Assembly (NCBI RefSeq): GCF_012396615.1
Contig: NZ_JAAXPV010000016.1
Span: 1 to 59,250 of the forward strand
From: Rothia terrae
GTDB taxonomy: Bacteria; Actinomycetota; Actinomycetes; Actinomycetales; Micrococcaceae
DNA: 59,250 nt
Reading direction: 5' to 3'
Shown: in pieces, positions 8,996-18,383 of the stretch
How the letters are laid out: each line of letters starts with the position of its first letter
Numbering within the stretch: the first letter of the stretch is position 1
Notes under the pieces: model-generated
The model's input: only the letters and a program-made list of their open reading frames with translations
The model's database searches: none
What the model was told of the DNA's origin: nothing
Made by a program: the position numbers and the translations under genes

Positions 8996-9089
8996 GGGGA
9001 CTCCTGAATAAAACGGTGTGCCCTTATTATGCCTTCCCTGAGTGCCGGCAACCATGCCGCGACGCCCTAAAACGTGTCAAGATAGAAAC

Positions 9090-9575
9090 ATGACATATAA
9101 AGTAATGACCGTATGCACCGGCAACATTTGTCGCTCACCCACCGGCGAGTTCTTACTGAAGGACGCCGCTAAGAAGGCAGGTCTGGATGTAGAGGTTGAC
9201 TCTTCAGGTATTTCCAATGAAGAAGAAGGCAATCCTATTGACCGCCGTGCAGGCAAGGTGCTCACTGAACTCAATATCAACACTAGCTCTCACACCGCAA
9301 AGCAGTTCAAGAAAAGTGATTTTGAGTCGCACGACCTGCTCATCGCTATGGATCTGAACCACTACCGCTCTTTGCAGCGCATGGCGCCCACCGATGAGGC
9401 CGCGCAGAAGGTTCACTTGATGCGCGAATTCGACCCCGCAATGGAGGGCAAAGACCACGGTGATTTGGGCATCTATGATCCCTGGTACGGCGATGAAAAA
9501 GATTTTTACATCACCTACGAGATGATTCGCGACGCGGTTCCCGGTGTTATTGAGTACATCAAAGCGCAGAGTTAG
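9090..9575 (+). CDS. Low-molecular-weight protein tyrosine phosphatase
   Basis: 161 residues from the ATG at 9090; an in-frame ATG 48 bases earlier would add a non-conserved Arg/Pro-rich extension, so it was not used. The P-loop CTGNICRSP (C-X5-R-S) sits at the N-terminus as in all LMW-PTPases, and the general-acid Asp is in GIYDPWYGDEKDF near the C-terminus. It hydrolyses phosphotyrosine in cytoplasmic substrates; related actinobacterial enzymes act on capsule kinases or are secreted by pathogens, but no kinase or capsule gene is nearby. Followed after 5 bases by the P-loop kinase gene, probably co-transcribed. Stop codon TAG. Confidence 0.95.
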   Translation: MTYKVMTVCTGNICRSPTGEFLLKDAAKKAGLDVEVDSSGISNEEEGNPIDRRAGKVLTELNINTSSHTAKQFKKSDFESHDLLIAMDLNHYRSLQRMAPTDEAAQKVHLMREFDPAMEGKDHGDLGIYDPWYGDEKDFYITYEMIRDAVPGVIEYIKAQS

Positions 9576-9580
9576 AGCTG

Positions 9581-10177
9581 ATGAAACTATCTGCAACACA
9601 CACTGCACATTCGACCCACCAGTTTTGCACAATTCTGGTGGGTTTAGTGCGTGAGCTGATGCGGTCACGCAACGGGGGTGCGCCGCTGATTATTGCTCTT
9701 GATGGGCGTTCGGGTTCGGGTAAAACCACGCTGACGGAGGCCGTGAGGCAGGCTCTTGTACAAGAGGGAATCAGCCCCGATATTTTTAGACTCGATGACA
9801 CCTACCAGGGGTGGACGGGGCTCTCCCCCGCTATTACCCAGTGGCGCGGCAACAGCACAGCACTCAAGCAGGGTAAAGCTGTTCAATGGAATGGTTGGGA
9901 TTGGTCAAGCAGTCAGCCTACCGGCCCGTTTACACTCACCATCGAGGCGTTAGTAGCACCACGCGTCCTTGTGGTCGAAGGTGTTGGTGCACTTGCCGGT
10001 AGCGCAGATATTAGATGCTGGATCGAGCAAGATACCACCAGCCGCAAGCGCGATGCCCTACAACGCGACGGCGACACCTACCGCCCCTTTTGGGATCTGT
10101 GGGCAGAACAAGAAGAGCAGCTCTTCGCCCATTACCGAAAGTGCTACCAAAAATGTGACATATTATACGAGCGCTAA
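9581..10177 (+). CDS. P-loop NTPase, uridine-kinase-like
   Basis: 198 residues. Walker A is GRSGSGKTTLTEAV at about residue 43, preceded by a hydrophobic strand (PLIIALD). A RLDDTYQGW segment and a second strand RVLVVEGVGAL match the nucleoside/phosphoribulokinase-type fold in which the Asp binds substrate. The C-terminus has the lid-like SRKRDALQRDG stretch. This is the common small uridine-kinase-like ATPase of actinobacteria; the substrate is unknown. Starts 5 bases after the phosphatase stop, so the two are likely an operon. Confidence 0.8.
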   Translation: MKLSATHTAHSTHQFCTILVGLVRELMRSRNGGAPLIIALDGRSGSGKTTLTEAVRQALVQEGISPDIFRLDDTYQGWTGLSPAITQWRGNSTALKQGKAVQWNGWDWSSSQPTGPFTLTIEALVAPRVLVVEGVGALAGSADIRCWIEQDTTSRKRDALQRDGDTYRPFWDLWAEQEEQLFAHYRKCYQKCDILYER

Positions 10178-10242
10178 TTTAGGTATTTTCACTGTAAAAT
10201 AAACAGGCACGTTTTCAAGAATTTCCCGAATAAAGGACAGCA

Positions 10243-11490
10243 GTGAGCACCCACGCGCATCATAAAATTACGCCCCTCGTTTTGGTAGTCCTCGCATCGC
10301 TGACCGCTGTAGCGCCGCTTGGTATCGACATGTACCTCGCAGCGCTACCTGCAATTTCAACAGACCTAGGAAGCACCGCGTCCCGCGCGCAGCTGACCCT
10401 CACCGCTTTTATGGTGGGCATGGGTATCGGCCAGATTTTTATTGGCCCCATGTCTGACAAAATTGGACGCATCCGCCCGCTCTATGTAGGCGTTGTGCTC
10501 AGCACCCTCTCGGCCCTGGCATGCTACTTCGCACCCACCGTAGAGTTCCTGATCGCCGCGCGTTTTCTCATGGGCGCATCCGGCTCATTCGGCATGGTGC
10601 TCGCGCGCGCTATCGTCACCGATTCCACCCGCGGGCTGCAAACCGCAAAACTCATGGGCATCCTCATGATGATCAACGGCTTCGCGCCCGTCCTCGCCCC
10701 GCTCATCGGCGGCTTTGTGCTCTCTTTCGGCACCTGGCGCACCATCTTCATTGTGCTCACCGTCTTTATGGCGCTTTCTGCCCTGTCAGTTTTCATCTTT
10801 GTGCGAGAATCCCTGCCTGTTGAGCGCCGCCAAACCGGCAGCATTCTCAGCACGTACAAGGGCATCGGTCAGGTTATTAAAATCCCGCGCTACCGCGGAT
10901 TCATGCTCACCATGGTGCTCGGTTTCGGCACGCTCTTTGCGTATGTATCAGGATCTACCTACGTTCTGCAGAACGTTCTGGGACTTTCTCAGACTCAGTT
11001 CACCTGGGTCTTCGGCGTGAACTCACTCGGCATTGTGGGTATGAGCTCGCTGGTAACCTACCTGGTAGGACGCGTCTCCCAGCGCAAGATGCTGGTCTTT
11101 GGCGTGCTCATGCTGCTACTGGTCAGCGTCGCCATCACCATCTTGTTCAGCATTAAAATCATGCTGGTACCGACCCTCATTCTGCTTTTCTTGACCACCT
11201 GCTCCGTAGGTCTGATTTTCAGCAACGCGAGCGCCCTTGCCATTGTGCAGGCACGCCATTTGGCGGGTTCAGCATCATCACTGATGGGTGCTGTGCAGTC
11301 CGTTGTCGGCGGTATCGCATCCCCGCTGGTCGCTCTAGGCGATGCGGACGCTTACATGCCCATGGCATTCACAATGCTCGGCTTTGCCGTTTTGACTGCG
11401 CTGGCGCTCTTTACTACTCCGGTAGCTCCCGGCGACTGGACCAAGCAGGGAGCAGAAGAATACGCGCGTCGTGCAGGAGAAAAGCTGTAA
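10243..11490 (+). CDS. MFS drug exporter, Bcr/CflA type
   Basis: 415 residues with 12 predicted membrane segments. The N-terminal segment PLGIDMYLAALPAISTDLG and the loop GPMSDKIGRIRPL (MFS motif A) are typical of the Bcr/CflA drug:H+ antiporter family. Starts with GTG at 10243 behind AAAGGA. The transporter is monocistronic, closed by the strong hairpin at 11521. Substrate not predictable; homologues export bicyclomycin, chloramphenicol or sulfonamides. Confidence 0.9.
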   Translation: MSTHAHHKITPLVLVVLASLTAVAPLGIDMYLAALPAISTDLGSTASRAQLTLTAFMVGMGIGQIFIGPMSDKIGRIRPLYVGVVLSTLSALACYFAPTVEFLIAARFLMGASGSFGMVLARAIVTDSTRGLQTAKLMGILMMINGFAPVLAPLIGGFVLSFGTWRTIFIVLTVFMALSALSVFIFVRESLPVERRQTGSILSTYKGIGQVIKIPRYRGFMLTMVLGFGTLFAYVSGSTYVLQNVLGLSQTQFTWVFGVNSLGIVGMSSLVTYLVGRVSQRKMLVFGVLMLLLVSVAITILFSIKIMLVPTLILLFLTTCSVGLIFSNASALAIVQARHLAGSASSLMGAVQSVVGGIASPLVALGDADAYMPMAFTMLGFAVLTALALFTTPVAPGDWTKQGAEEYARRAGEKL

Positions 11491-11520
11491 GTCGCATCGG
11501 CTCTTATCCGGGCTAAAAAG

Positions 11521-11578
11521 TACTCCCACAGTGCGAAAGTACTGACGCTAGTGTCAGTACAAACGCATTGTGGGAGTA
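11521..11578. terminator. Long nested hairpin between MFS and PabC-like genes
   Basis: TACTCCCACA pairs with TGTGGGAGTA, enclosing a second hairpin GTACTGAC/GTCAGTAC. On the plus strand it is followed by ATTTTTAT. It lies 31 bases after the MFS stop codon and should end that transcript. Confidence 0.8.
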
Positions 11579-11621
11579 ATTTTTATATCTGCCGGTAGTC
11601 TCTGAGCACTAGAATAAGGTC

Positions 11622-12503
11622 ATGAGCACTACCGTAGTTTTACTCTCAGATACTAACCCGGCGGGCGTCATTGCCGACGCATCAGCCCCGCTGATTAACA
11701 TTGAAGATCAAGGTCTTACCCGTGGTGACGGCGTCTTTGAAACCATGCTCGCCGTCAACCGTAGCGTCCGCAAAATTGATGCTCACCTCACGCGTCTTGC
11801 CGGTTCAGCTCGTCTTCTTGAGTTGCCGATGCCTTCTGAGAAGCAGTGGCAGGACGCGATTGCCACCGCCTTGAAAGAAGCAGAGGTCGGTGCGCGCACA
11901 CCTCTGGGCGAAGAGCATACCGTCAAGCTGATTATCTCGCGCGGAACCGTTGAAGAAGGCCCGCATGCATGGGTAACCGTAGCTCCTTCCTCTGCCAAGG
12001 TCCTTTCGCAGCGTGAGGAAGGTGTGAAAGCCATGTTGCTACCGCGTGGCCACGACCCGGCTGAAGATTCCGCCTATCCCTGGCTGCTGGCAGGTGCAAA
12101 AACACTCTCGTACGCCGTCAATATGTCGGTACTTCGCTACGTTAAATCCCGCGGCGCAGACGACGCTATTTGGGTCACGGACGAGCGACGCATCCTTGAA
12201 GGCGCAACCAGCTCAGTGATTGTTGCAAAAACAGTGAACGGCGTGAAAACCCTATACACTCCTGAGCCGTCCCACGGTATTTTGCCGGGTACCACGCAGG
12301 GAACAATTTTCAACGGCGCTCGTGAGAACGGCTGGGAGCTAGGCTTTGGCCCGCTCTACCCACAAGATCTCTTAGAGGCGGACGGCGTGTGGCTGGCGTC
12401 CTCCGTGCGTTTGCTGGCTCCGGTGACGCACCTTAACGGCACAAAAATTGCCGTTGATGCCGACACTACTCACGAGCTATTAGGCTACCTCGCCAATAAC
12501 TAA
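11622..12503 (+). CDS. pabC: Class IV PLP aminotransferase family, probable 4-amino-4-deoxychorismate lyase
   Basis: 293 residues of the fold-type IV PLP family (PabC, BCAT, D-amino acid transaminase). The opening block QGLTRGDGVFETMLAVN is typical, the PLP-binding lysine is most likely in LLAGAKTLSYAVNM, and the ILEGATSSV and GILPGTTQ segments bind the PLP phosphate. In actinobacteria this architecture without a neighbouring isoleucine-valine operon is usually annotated as aminodeoxychorismate lyase (p-aminobenzoate for folate). No pabA/pabB is adjacent, so BCAT-like activity cannot be ruled out. Monocistronic between two terminators. Confidence 0.8.
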   Translation: MSTTVVLLSDTNPAGVIADASAPLINIEDQGLTRGDGVFETMLAVNRSVRKIDAHLTRLAGSARLLELPMPSEKQWQDAIATALKEAEVGARTPLGEEHTVKLIISRGTVEEGPHAWVTVAPSSAKVLSQREEGVKAMLLPRGHDPAEDSAYPWLLAGAKTLSYAVNMSVLRYVKSRGADDAIWVTDERRILEGATSSVIVAKTVNGVKTLYTPEPSHGILPGTTQGTIFNGARENGWELGFGPLYPQDLLEADGVWLASSVRLLAPVTHLNGTKIAVDADTTHELLGYLANN

Positions 12504-12531
12504 GCCCATTTAGCATATGGCGAAAATACTG

Positions 12532-12563
12532 CTCCCACCAGATATTTTTCCAGCTGGTGGGAG
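12532..12563 (+). terminator. Intrinsic terminator after the PabC-like gene
   Basis: CTCCCACCAG and CTGGTGGGAG form a perfect 10-bp stem with a T-rich loop. It lies 28 bases after the stop codon. Confidence 0.75.
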
Positions 12564-12605
12564 TAGCGTTTTAAGTACACAGATATAACCGCATGAAGGA
12601 GACTC

Positions 12606-13655
12606 ATGTCTATCACCGTTAAAGCTCTGCAGAAGACCGGCCCCGATCAGCCGTTCCAGGTTGCTGATATTGAGCGTCGTAACCCTCGCGAAGACGACAT
12701 TGTTATCGACATCAAAGCAGCAGGTATCTGCCACTCCGATATTCACACCATCCGTAACGAATGGGGTGAGGCACACTTCCCGCTGACCGTTGGTCACGAG
12801 ATCGCGGGCGTCGTTGAGTCCGTGGGCTCCAAGGTCACTAAGTTCAAGGTGGGCGACCGCGTAGGCGTTGGTTGCATGGTTAACTCCTGCGGCGAATGCG
12901 AACAGTGCCAGGCTGGCATGGAGCAGAACTGCCTCAACGGCAACGTTGGTACCTACAACTCCAAGGACGTTGACGGCACCATTACCCAGGGTGGCTACTC
13001 ACAGAAGGTTACCGTCAACGAGGATTTCGCGGTTACCATTCCCGATTCCATCGATTTTGATGTTGCAGCTCCCCTGCTGTGCGCTGGTATCACCACCTAC
13101 TCACCGCTGGCACGCTGGGGCGTCAAAGAAGGTCAGAAGGTTGCTGTTCTAGGCCTTGGCGGTCTTGGCCACATGGGTGTTCAGATTGCCGCTGCGATGG
13201 GCGCTGAGGTCACCGTTCTTTCACGCACCTTGAAGAAGGAAGAGGCAGCGAAGAAGCTCGGTGCAACCCGCACGCTGGCAACCACCGAAGACGGCTTCTT
13301 TGAAGACCACAAGGGCGAATTTGACCTTATTCTCAACACCATTTCAGCCCCCGTTGATTTGGATGCCTACCTCGGTTTGCTCAAGCCCCGCGGCATCTTC
13401 TCAACCGTAGGTCTTCCCCCCGAAGCCCTTGAGCTTCACATGGGACGCCTGATTGGCGGTGGCAAGGTGCTCACCGGTAACAATATCGGCGGCATCGAAG
13501 AAACCCAGGAAATGCTGAACTTCTGCGCTGAGCACGGTATCGCATCCGTCATTGAAAAAATTTCAGTGGATCAGGTTGATGAATACTACGACAAGGTAGT
13601 TGACGGCGACGTCATCTTCCGCGCGGTTATCGACACCGCAACTTTCGAAAAGTAA
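12606..13655 (+). CDS. Zinc-dependent alcohol/aldehyde dehydrogenase (MDR family)
   Basis: 349 residues, GroES-like plus Rossmann domains. Catalytic zinc ligands are in GICHSD (Cys-40 region) and TVGHEIAG (His); the structural-zinc loop NSCGECEQCQAGMEQNC keeps all four cysteines. The nucleotide-binding motif is GLGGLGHMG, and the residues after it (VTVLSRTLKKEE) suggest NADP preference. This is the YahK/cinnamyl-alcohol-dehydrogenase-like group that reduces a range of aldehydes. Ribosome-binding site GAAGGAG is close to the ATG. Monocistronic, closed by the hairpin at 13677. Confidence 0.93.
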   Translation: MSITVKALQKTGPDQPFQVADIERRNPREDDIVIDIKAAGICHSDIHTIRNEWGEAHFPLTVGHEIAGVVESVGSKVTKFKVGDRVGVGCMVNSCGECEQCQAGMEQNCLNGNVGTYNSKDVDGTITQGGYSQKVTVNEDFAVTIPDSIDFDVAAPLLCAGITTYSPLARWGVKEGQKVAVLGLGGLGHMGVQIAAAMGAEVTVLSRTLKKEEAAKKLGATRTLATTEDGFFEDHKGEFDLILNTISAPVDLDAYLGLLKPRGIFSTVGLPPEALELHMGRLIGGGKVLTGNNIGGIEETQEMLNFCAEHGIASVIEKISVDQVDEYYDKVVDGDVIFRAVIDTATFEK

Positions 13656-13676
13656 ACCTTTTCGTTAGCGCTATCT

Positions 13677-13718
13677 AGGGCTTCGAGACTCATCTGTTCA
13701 GGTGGGTTTCGGAGCCCT
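13677..13718 (+). terminator. Intrinsic terminator after the dehydrogenase
   Basis: AGGGCT...AGCCCT with an extended inner stem CGAGACTCA/TGGGTTTCG (two mismatches), followed by TTTTGTG. It lies 22 bases after the stop codon. Confidence 0.8.
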
Positions 13719-13837
13719 TTTGTGTGCGAGCTAGCAACGGATAATGTAACGCTTTGCTGGGGTTCCAGCTGTTTTTCTAAGATAGAAAGTACATCAATTC
13801 AGCACACTGACACGCAGGTAGTAACAGGCACTCACGT

Positions 13838-15016
13838 ATGTATAACCTTCTACTTGCCATCATTTATCTCGCCTTTATTGGGTTGGGGCTTCCCGATTCT
13901 TTGCTCGGTGCGGCCTGGCCTGCCATGTATAAGGATTTCGATGCGCCGCTATCGCTAGCAGGCCCGATCGCCATGATTATTTCGGTGGGTACGATTGTCT
14001 CTAGTTTGCAAAGTGACCGCCTCACTAAGCTCTTTGGTACGGGCAAGGTAACGGCGCTCAGTGCCGGTTTGACCGCCATTGCACTCTTTGAGTTTTCAGT
14101 TTCTGATTCGGTGCTGGAGCTGTGTCTGTGGGCGATTCCCTACGGGCTGGGTGCTGGCAGTGTGGATGCCTCCATTAACAACTATGTGGCGGTGCATTAC
14201 AAGAGCCACCATATGAGCTGGTTGCACTGTATGTGGGGACTGGGCGCGGCTGTTGGCCCCTACATTATGGGTGCTGTTCTTGCTGGCGGCGGTAGCTGGA
14301 ATTCCGGGTATCGTGCGGTGACACTCATGCAGGTAGCGTTGACTGTCATTTTGCTCCTGAGTGTTCCGCTCTGGAAGGATTCTCGCGCAGCAGTTGCTAG
14401 CGATGAGGCATCGGCTCCTCCGGCAAAGCCGTTATCCCTGCGTCAGGTCATTGCTTTGCCCGGCGCCAAGGCCCTTGCGATTTGTTTCTTTTGCTACTGT
14501 GCCGTTGAGACCACCGCGATTTTGTGGGCTAGCAGCTATTTCTCTTTAGCACGCGGCACGTCTGCCGATACCGCTGCCACCTACGCGGGCATGTTCTTTG
14601 TGGGCATTACGATAGGACGCGGTGTAAGCGGCTTCGTGACGATGAAGCTCAGCGACGCGTCTATGATTCGCTTAGGCCAGGCAATTTTAGGTGCGGGTAT
14701 TTTCGTGATGATGCTACCGTTCAGCGATGCGGTGTCATTGGTTGGTCTGGTGCTGATTGGTTTGGGTTGCGCACCCATTTACCCCTGCATTATTCACGCG
14801 ATTCCCAGTATTTTTGGGGCTGATAAGTCGCAGGCAGTGATTGGTGTGCAGATGGCGAGCGCCTATGTTGGTCCGCTTCTGATGCCGCCGCTATTCGGTG
14901 TGATTGCGAATAATGTGTCGGTGGTGCTTCTGCCCGCATTTTTGTTGGTGTTGACGGTGCTCATGGTGCTTATGCACGAGAAACTCTTGCGCGGTACAAA
15001 AGCGCTCGAGAGCTAG
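13838..15016 (+). CDS. MFS transporter, sugar-permease-like
   Basis: 392 residues with about 12 membrane segments. The start ATG at 13838 leads directly into the first segment (LLLAIIYLAFIGLGLPDSLL), and GLPDSLLG together with the internal GAGSVDASINNYVA block resembles the FucP/YfkF-like MFS group. Function unknown. Convergent with the ykoC gene whose stop is only 13 bases away. Stop codon TAG. Confidence 0.85.
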   Translation: MYNLLLAIIYLAFIGLGLPDSLLGAAWPAMYKDFDAPLSLAGPIAMIISVGTIVSSLQSDRLTKLFGTGKVTALSAGLTAIALFEFSVSDSVLELCLWAIPYGLGAGSVDASINNYVAVHYKSHHMSWLHCMWGLGAAVGPYIMGAVLAGGGSWNSGYRAVTLMQVALTVILLLSVPLWKDSRAAVASDEASAPPAKPLSLRQVIALPGAKALAICFFCYCAVETTAILWASSYFSLARGTSADTAATYAGMFFVGITIGRGVSGFVTMKLSDASMIRLGQAILGAGIFVMMLPFSDAVSLVGLVLIGLGCAPIYPCIIHAIPSIFGADKSQAVIGVQMASAYVGPLLMPPLFGVIANNVSVVLLPAFLLVLTVLMVLMHEKLLRGTKALES

Positions 15017-15028
15017 ACTCGGGGGCTT

Positions 15029-15835
15029 TTAGAAAGAGCCGAAGACCAGTTTCAGAGTGCCTGCGTACAGTGAGATTGAGTAGGCGATGACTGGAATAGC
15101 CAGCCAGGTGAGAGCAAACACTAGGTCTTTTGACGAATGAGTCGGTACTCTCGCCCATGTCCTTTGGCCTGCGCCAAAGCCACGGGCTTCCATGGTCATG
15201 GCTAGTCGGGTGCCGCGACGTATTGCTTGAACGAGCAGGGTGAAGACCTGCCCGCACACGCTTTTCGCGGTTCCCAGTACACCGTTGCGTGCCCCTACGC
15301 CGCGGGCGCGTCGTGCAGCTCCTAGCGTGTTCCATTCGCTGAACATAATGCCGACCAAGCGCAGTGCAGCCAGTGCCGCCAGCACAAATCGGGCGGGCAG
15401 TTTATAGGTCTGCGCCAGTGAGTCGCCCAGGTCGGTGGGGTCGGTGGTAAGCATCAGCATGAGGGCGGGCATGGTCATGGCGAGCCCGCGCATCATAATG
15501 CCCACACCGGATGCGAGTGAGCCGGTTGTGATGGTGATATAGGCAAAATCGAGCAGAACAGTGCCGGTTTTCTCTGCCAAAATGGCGGTGCCCCAGCCTG
15601 AAAGTAGCGTCGCGAGAAGAATCGGCCAAAAACGCGCCAGGAGGTTGAAGGGTTTAAAACCTGCGATCACCAGCGCAATCATCTCTAGAACCAGCGCAAC
15701 TGTGCCGGTGACCGCGTCCACGGTGAAAACCAGCAAAAGCGTGACGACGGTGGCCACTAACAACTTGATACCGGGATTGATCTTGCCCAGCCAGGTGTTG
15801 TATTCGGGGCGAGCGTCAAAGATATTGATGCTCAT
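15029..15835 (-). CDS. ykoC: ECF transporter transmembrane component EcfT (YkoC)
   Basis: 268 residues, several membrane segments and the conserved cytoplasmic coupling helix with the two short Arg-containing motifs of EcfT (AARRARGV near residue 175 and TMEARGFGAG near residue 215). It couples the ATPase YkoD to the substrate-binding YkoE. Its ATG overlaps the ykoD stop by 4 bases (ATGA). Last gene of ykoE-ykoD-ykoC, which follows a TPP riboswitch. Confidence 0.92.
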   Translation of the reverse strand: MSINIFDARPEYNTWLGKINPGIKLLVATVVTLLLVFTVDAVTGTVALVLEMIALVIAGFKPFNLLARFWPILLATLLSGWGTAILAEKTGTVLLDFAYITITTGSLASGVGIMMRGLAMTMPALMLMLTTDPTDLGDSLAQTYKLPARFVLAALAALRLVGIMFSEWNTLGAARRARGVGARNGVLGTAKSVCGQVFTLLVQAIRRGTRLAMTMEARGFGAGQRTWARVPTHSSKDLVFALTWLAIPVIAYSISLYAGTLKLVFGSF

Positions 15836-17385
15836 GAATGAGTTCCTAGGTAAAGGGTACGACCGCCGAGAGCTTCAACGAAGTCCAGGTCGTGGGTGAC
15901 TGAGACGACGGCTGTTCCCTGCGTCATGAGTTCGTGGAGCAAATTCACGAGCTCTGCCCAGGTGTTGGCGTCCTGTCCGAAGGTTGGCTCGTCAAGAATG
16001 AGGATGCGCGGTGCAGTTGCCAGCGCGGTTGCCACGGACAGTCTGCGTTTTTCACCGCCGGAGAGCGTGAACGGGTTGGCATCTGCTACGTGGTCTAGGC
16101 GCAACCGGCGCATGAGCGCCTCGGTACGTTGTGCCAGGTCTTTTTCGTCAACAGCTTGTTTGCGTGCTTTTGCGACCTGGCGCGGCCCGAACTCTAGTTC
16201 GGCGCGAACATTTGCCGTTAGAAACTGGTGCTCAGGCTCTTGGAAGACGAGGCCGATGCGGCTTACCAGCTCTTCGGGTGACCAGGATGCGACGTCCCAG
16301 TGAGCGCTGTCGCGTAGCTCATCGGTGGCGTAGAGAATGCCGTTGGCAGCTAGCTGTAATCCGGCAAGGGTGAGGGCCAGCGTTGATTTTCCGGCGCCGT
16401 TCACGCCCATGATGCTCAGGTGCTCCCCGGCGTTCACGCTCACATCGATACTGTCGGTGACAGGACGCAACGGTAACGGAAGGCTGACTGGCTCAGGTGA
16501 ACGAGCTAATTTCTTGCGCGCACGCATCATCTTGCGGGTGGGCTGTTCACGCGTTACCGCTAGGGCGCGTCCGCGCAAAAGCTCGGCGCCTGCACCGGCT
16601 CCACTGTCAGAGGCACGATGCGCGGTTGAGGCCTGCGGTGAGTAGTCCGGCACCCATACGCCAGCGGCGATGAGCTCATCGCGCGCGTCCACGAGCACTT
16701 GGTCAGGCGAACCGTCATGGCTAATGCCACCACCGGGGCTCAGCACAATCACACGATCCATGAACTGTGCCCACACGCTCACGCGGTGTTCGATAACGAT
16801 CATGGTTGCACCTATAGCGCGCTGGGCAGCTATCACGGCATCGCGGACTTCAAGCACGCCTTCGGGGTCGAGGTTAGCGGTGGGCTCATCCAGCAGGAGC
16901 ACGCGCGGTTGCATGGCGAGAATACCGGCTAGACCTAAGCGTTGTTTCTGGCCGCCAGACAGCGCCGATGTAGAGTGCTCCAGCAAAAGCTCGCCCAAAC
17001 CCACCGCATCAAGCGAAGCTCTGACACGAGGCCAAATCTCATCGCGCGGCACCTGCAGATTTTCCGGACCGAACGCAACATCATCGCCCACTTTCGCAAG
17101 GATCACGGATGACTCCGGGTCCTGTTGCATCATGCCAACGGTACCGTGCGAATCCTCAGCGGGAACCCCATCGACCAGCAACTCGCCCAGGGCTGTCTCA
17201 CCGTCATCATCGTGAATAACGCCCGCAAGCGCGTGCAAAAAAGTAGACTTGCCCGCGCCCGATGGCCCCAGCAAAAGCACTTTTTGCCCCGGTTCGATGA
17301 CAAGGCTGAGCCCCGAAACAGCCGGAGAATGACGGCCGGGGTGATGCCACCCAAAGTCTTTGGCCTCTACGCGTGCCCCGCCCAT
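15832..17385 (-). CDS. ykoD: ECF transporter ATPase with two fused ABC domains (YkoD)
   Basis: 517 residues. ABC domain 1 has Walker A GPSGAGKST, signature LSGGQKQRLGLAG and Walker B VLLLDEPTANLD; domain 2 has GVNGAGKST, TLSGGEKRRLSVA and ILILDEPTFGQD. Both halves are complete, unlike the second ECF ATPase at 54.1 kb. It drives uptake of thiamine or its hydroxymethylpyrimidine precursor via YkoE. 27 bases separate it from ykoE and it overlaps ykoC by 4 bases. Regulated by the upstream TPP riboswitch. Confidence 0.95.
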   Translation of the reverse strand: MGGARVEAKDFGWHHPGRHSPAVSGLSLVIEPGQKVLLLGPSGAGKSTFLHALAGVIHDDDGETALGELLVDGVPAEDSHGTVGMMQQDPESSVILAKVGDDVAFGPENLQVPRDEIWPRVRASLDAVGLGELLLEHSTSALSGGQKQRLGLAGILAMQPRVLLLDEPTANLDPEGVLEVRDAVIAAQRAIGATMIVIEHRVSVWAQFMDRVIVLSPGGGISHDGSPDQVLVDARDELIAAGVWVPDYSPQASTAHRASDSGAGAGAELLRGRALAVTREQPTRKMMRARKKLARSPEPVSLPLPLRPVTDSIDVSVNAGEHLSIMGVNGAGKSTLALTLAGLQLAANGILYATDELRDSAHWDVASWSPEELVSRIGLVFQEPEHQFLTANVRAELEFGPRQVAKARKQAVDEKDLAQRTEALMRRLRLDHVADANPFTLSGGEKRRLSVATALATAPRILILDEPTFGQDANTWAELVNLLHELMTQGTAVVSVTHDLDFVEALGGRTLYLGTHS

Positions 17386-17412
17386 GTGCGTCCTTACCTT
17401 TGTCAGAAAAAT

Positions 17413-18051
17413 TTAGCGGCGTGACTGACGGCCGGATGCCAGTGATGAGAGCACCCCGGTCTTTGCCAGCGCGCCGGTCAGTAGCCAAGAAACCAGACCC
17501 GCGAGGATGGTTCCAGAGATAACACCGCAGATGACGTAAATGATTTTGTTATTCAGGGAGTATTCGGGATTCCAGACGATGACCTCGTAAACACCCATGA
17601 AAAGACCTGAGACTGCGCCTGAGAGCAAAGCGGTGGGCAGACCCCAGCGCTTGTACATGAACAAGAGGAAGACAAGTTCAGCACCGATACCCTGAACCAA
17701 GCCGGAATAAACAACGGTGATGCCGAATCCGGCGCTACCAATAAATGCAGAAATAATCGCTGCCAGCAGTTCCGTATACAGTGCGGCACCGGGCTTACGG
17801 ATAATGAATCCACCCAGCACACCGGCGATCAGCCACGCGCCTGAAATCAGTGGCGTGAACTGTGGTGCGGCAACGGTTGCTGCGCTCACCGCGGGGTAGA
17901 CTGCGTTGTTCCATACCCAGAAAATCAGGGCGCAGGCAACAGCAAGAACAGATGCCACCACAATGTCGTTGACGCGCCAGCGCAGTGAACGCGAACGCGC
18001 ACCATGCTTGGGCGCGCGGCCAGAATCTGCTCGGTTAGAGGTAACAGACAT
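17413..18051 (-). CDS. ykoE: ECF transporter substrate-binding component YkoE (thiamine/HMP)
   Basis: 212 residues from the ATG at 18051, chosen because a GGGAGG ribosome-binding site lies 9 bases upstream; a start 48 bases earlier would run into the leader. Six predicted membrane segments; the WVWNNAVYPAV stretch and LYTELLAAIISAFIGSAGF match the YkoE family. YkoE binds hydroxymethylpyrimidine or thiamine. First gene of ykoEDC, 63 bases downstream of a TPP riboswitch, which fixes the substrate class with high confidence. Confidence 0.94.
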   Translation of the reverse strand: MSVTSNRADSGRAPKHGARSRSLRWRVNDIVVASVLAVACALIFWVWNNAVYPAVSAATVAAPQFTPLISGAWLIAGVLGGFIIRKPGAALYTELLAAIISAFIGSAGFGITVVYSGLVQGIGAELVFLLFMYKRWGLPTALLSGAVSGLFMGVYEVIVWNPEYSLNNKIIYVICGVISGTILAGLVSWLLTGALAKTGVLSSLASGRQSRR

Positions 18052-18114
18052 AAAAAAATCCTCCCTAGTCTTAGGAAGGGGAAGGACGCGTGTGCGCACG
18101 CGCTCTTGAGATAC

Positions 18115-18204
18115 TCGACTCCCTAGCGCCGGTACTAACCGGATCAGGTTCGAGGGTCAGCCTTCTATGGCACTCTCAGCACCGCGGTGGTGCTCCCCTG
18201 TCGA
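18115..18204 (-). promoter_or_regulatory. TPP (thiamine pyrophosphate) riboswitch
   Basis: Read on the minus strand it has the THI-box landmarks in order: GGGGAGC, CTGAGAGTGCC, GACCCTCGAACCTGATC and GGTTAGTACCGGCG, closed by a P1 stem TCGAC/GTCGA. It controls ykoEDC: TPP binding would reduce expression. With a GC-rich hairpin (GCGTGTGCGCACGC) between it and the ykoE ribosome-binding site, either termination or start-site masking is possible. Confidence 0.95.
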
Positions 18205-18383
18205 TGCGCGCGTGGACGCGCGAGACGTGGTTTATCTTCAAACCACACCCAGTATAAGCACGGTTTTCTTGCTCACCAACTTATGACGGGACTTCGCTAA
18301 CAGACAAAACCGCAGCAGACTGTGCATAAAAGAGCCTAAGCCGTTATTGTTATAAGCAACACTACTTATCAAAGGAGTAAACA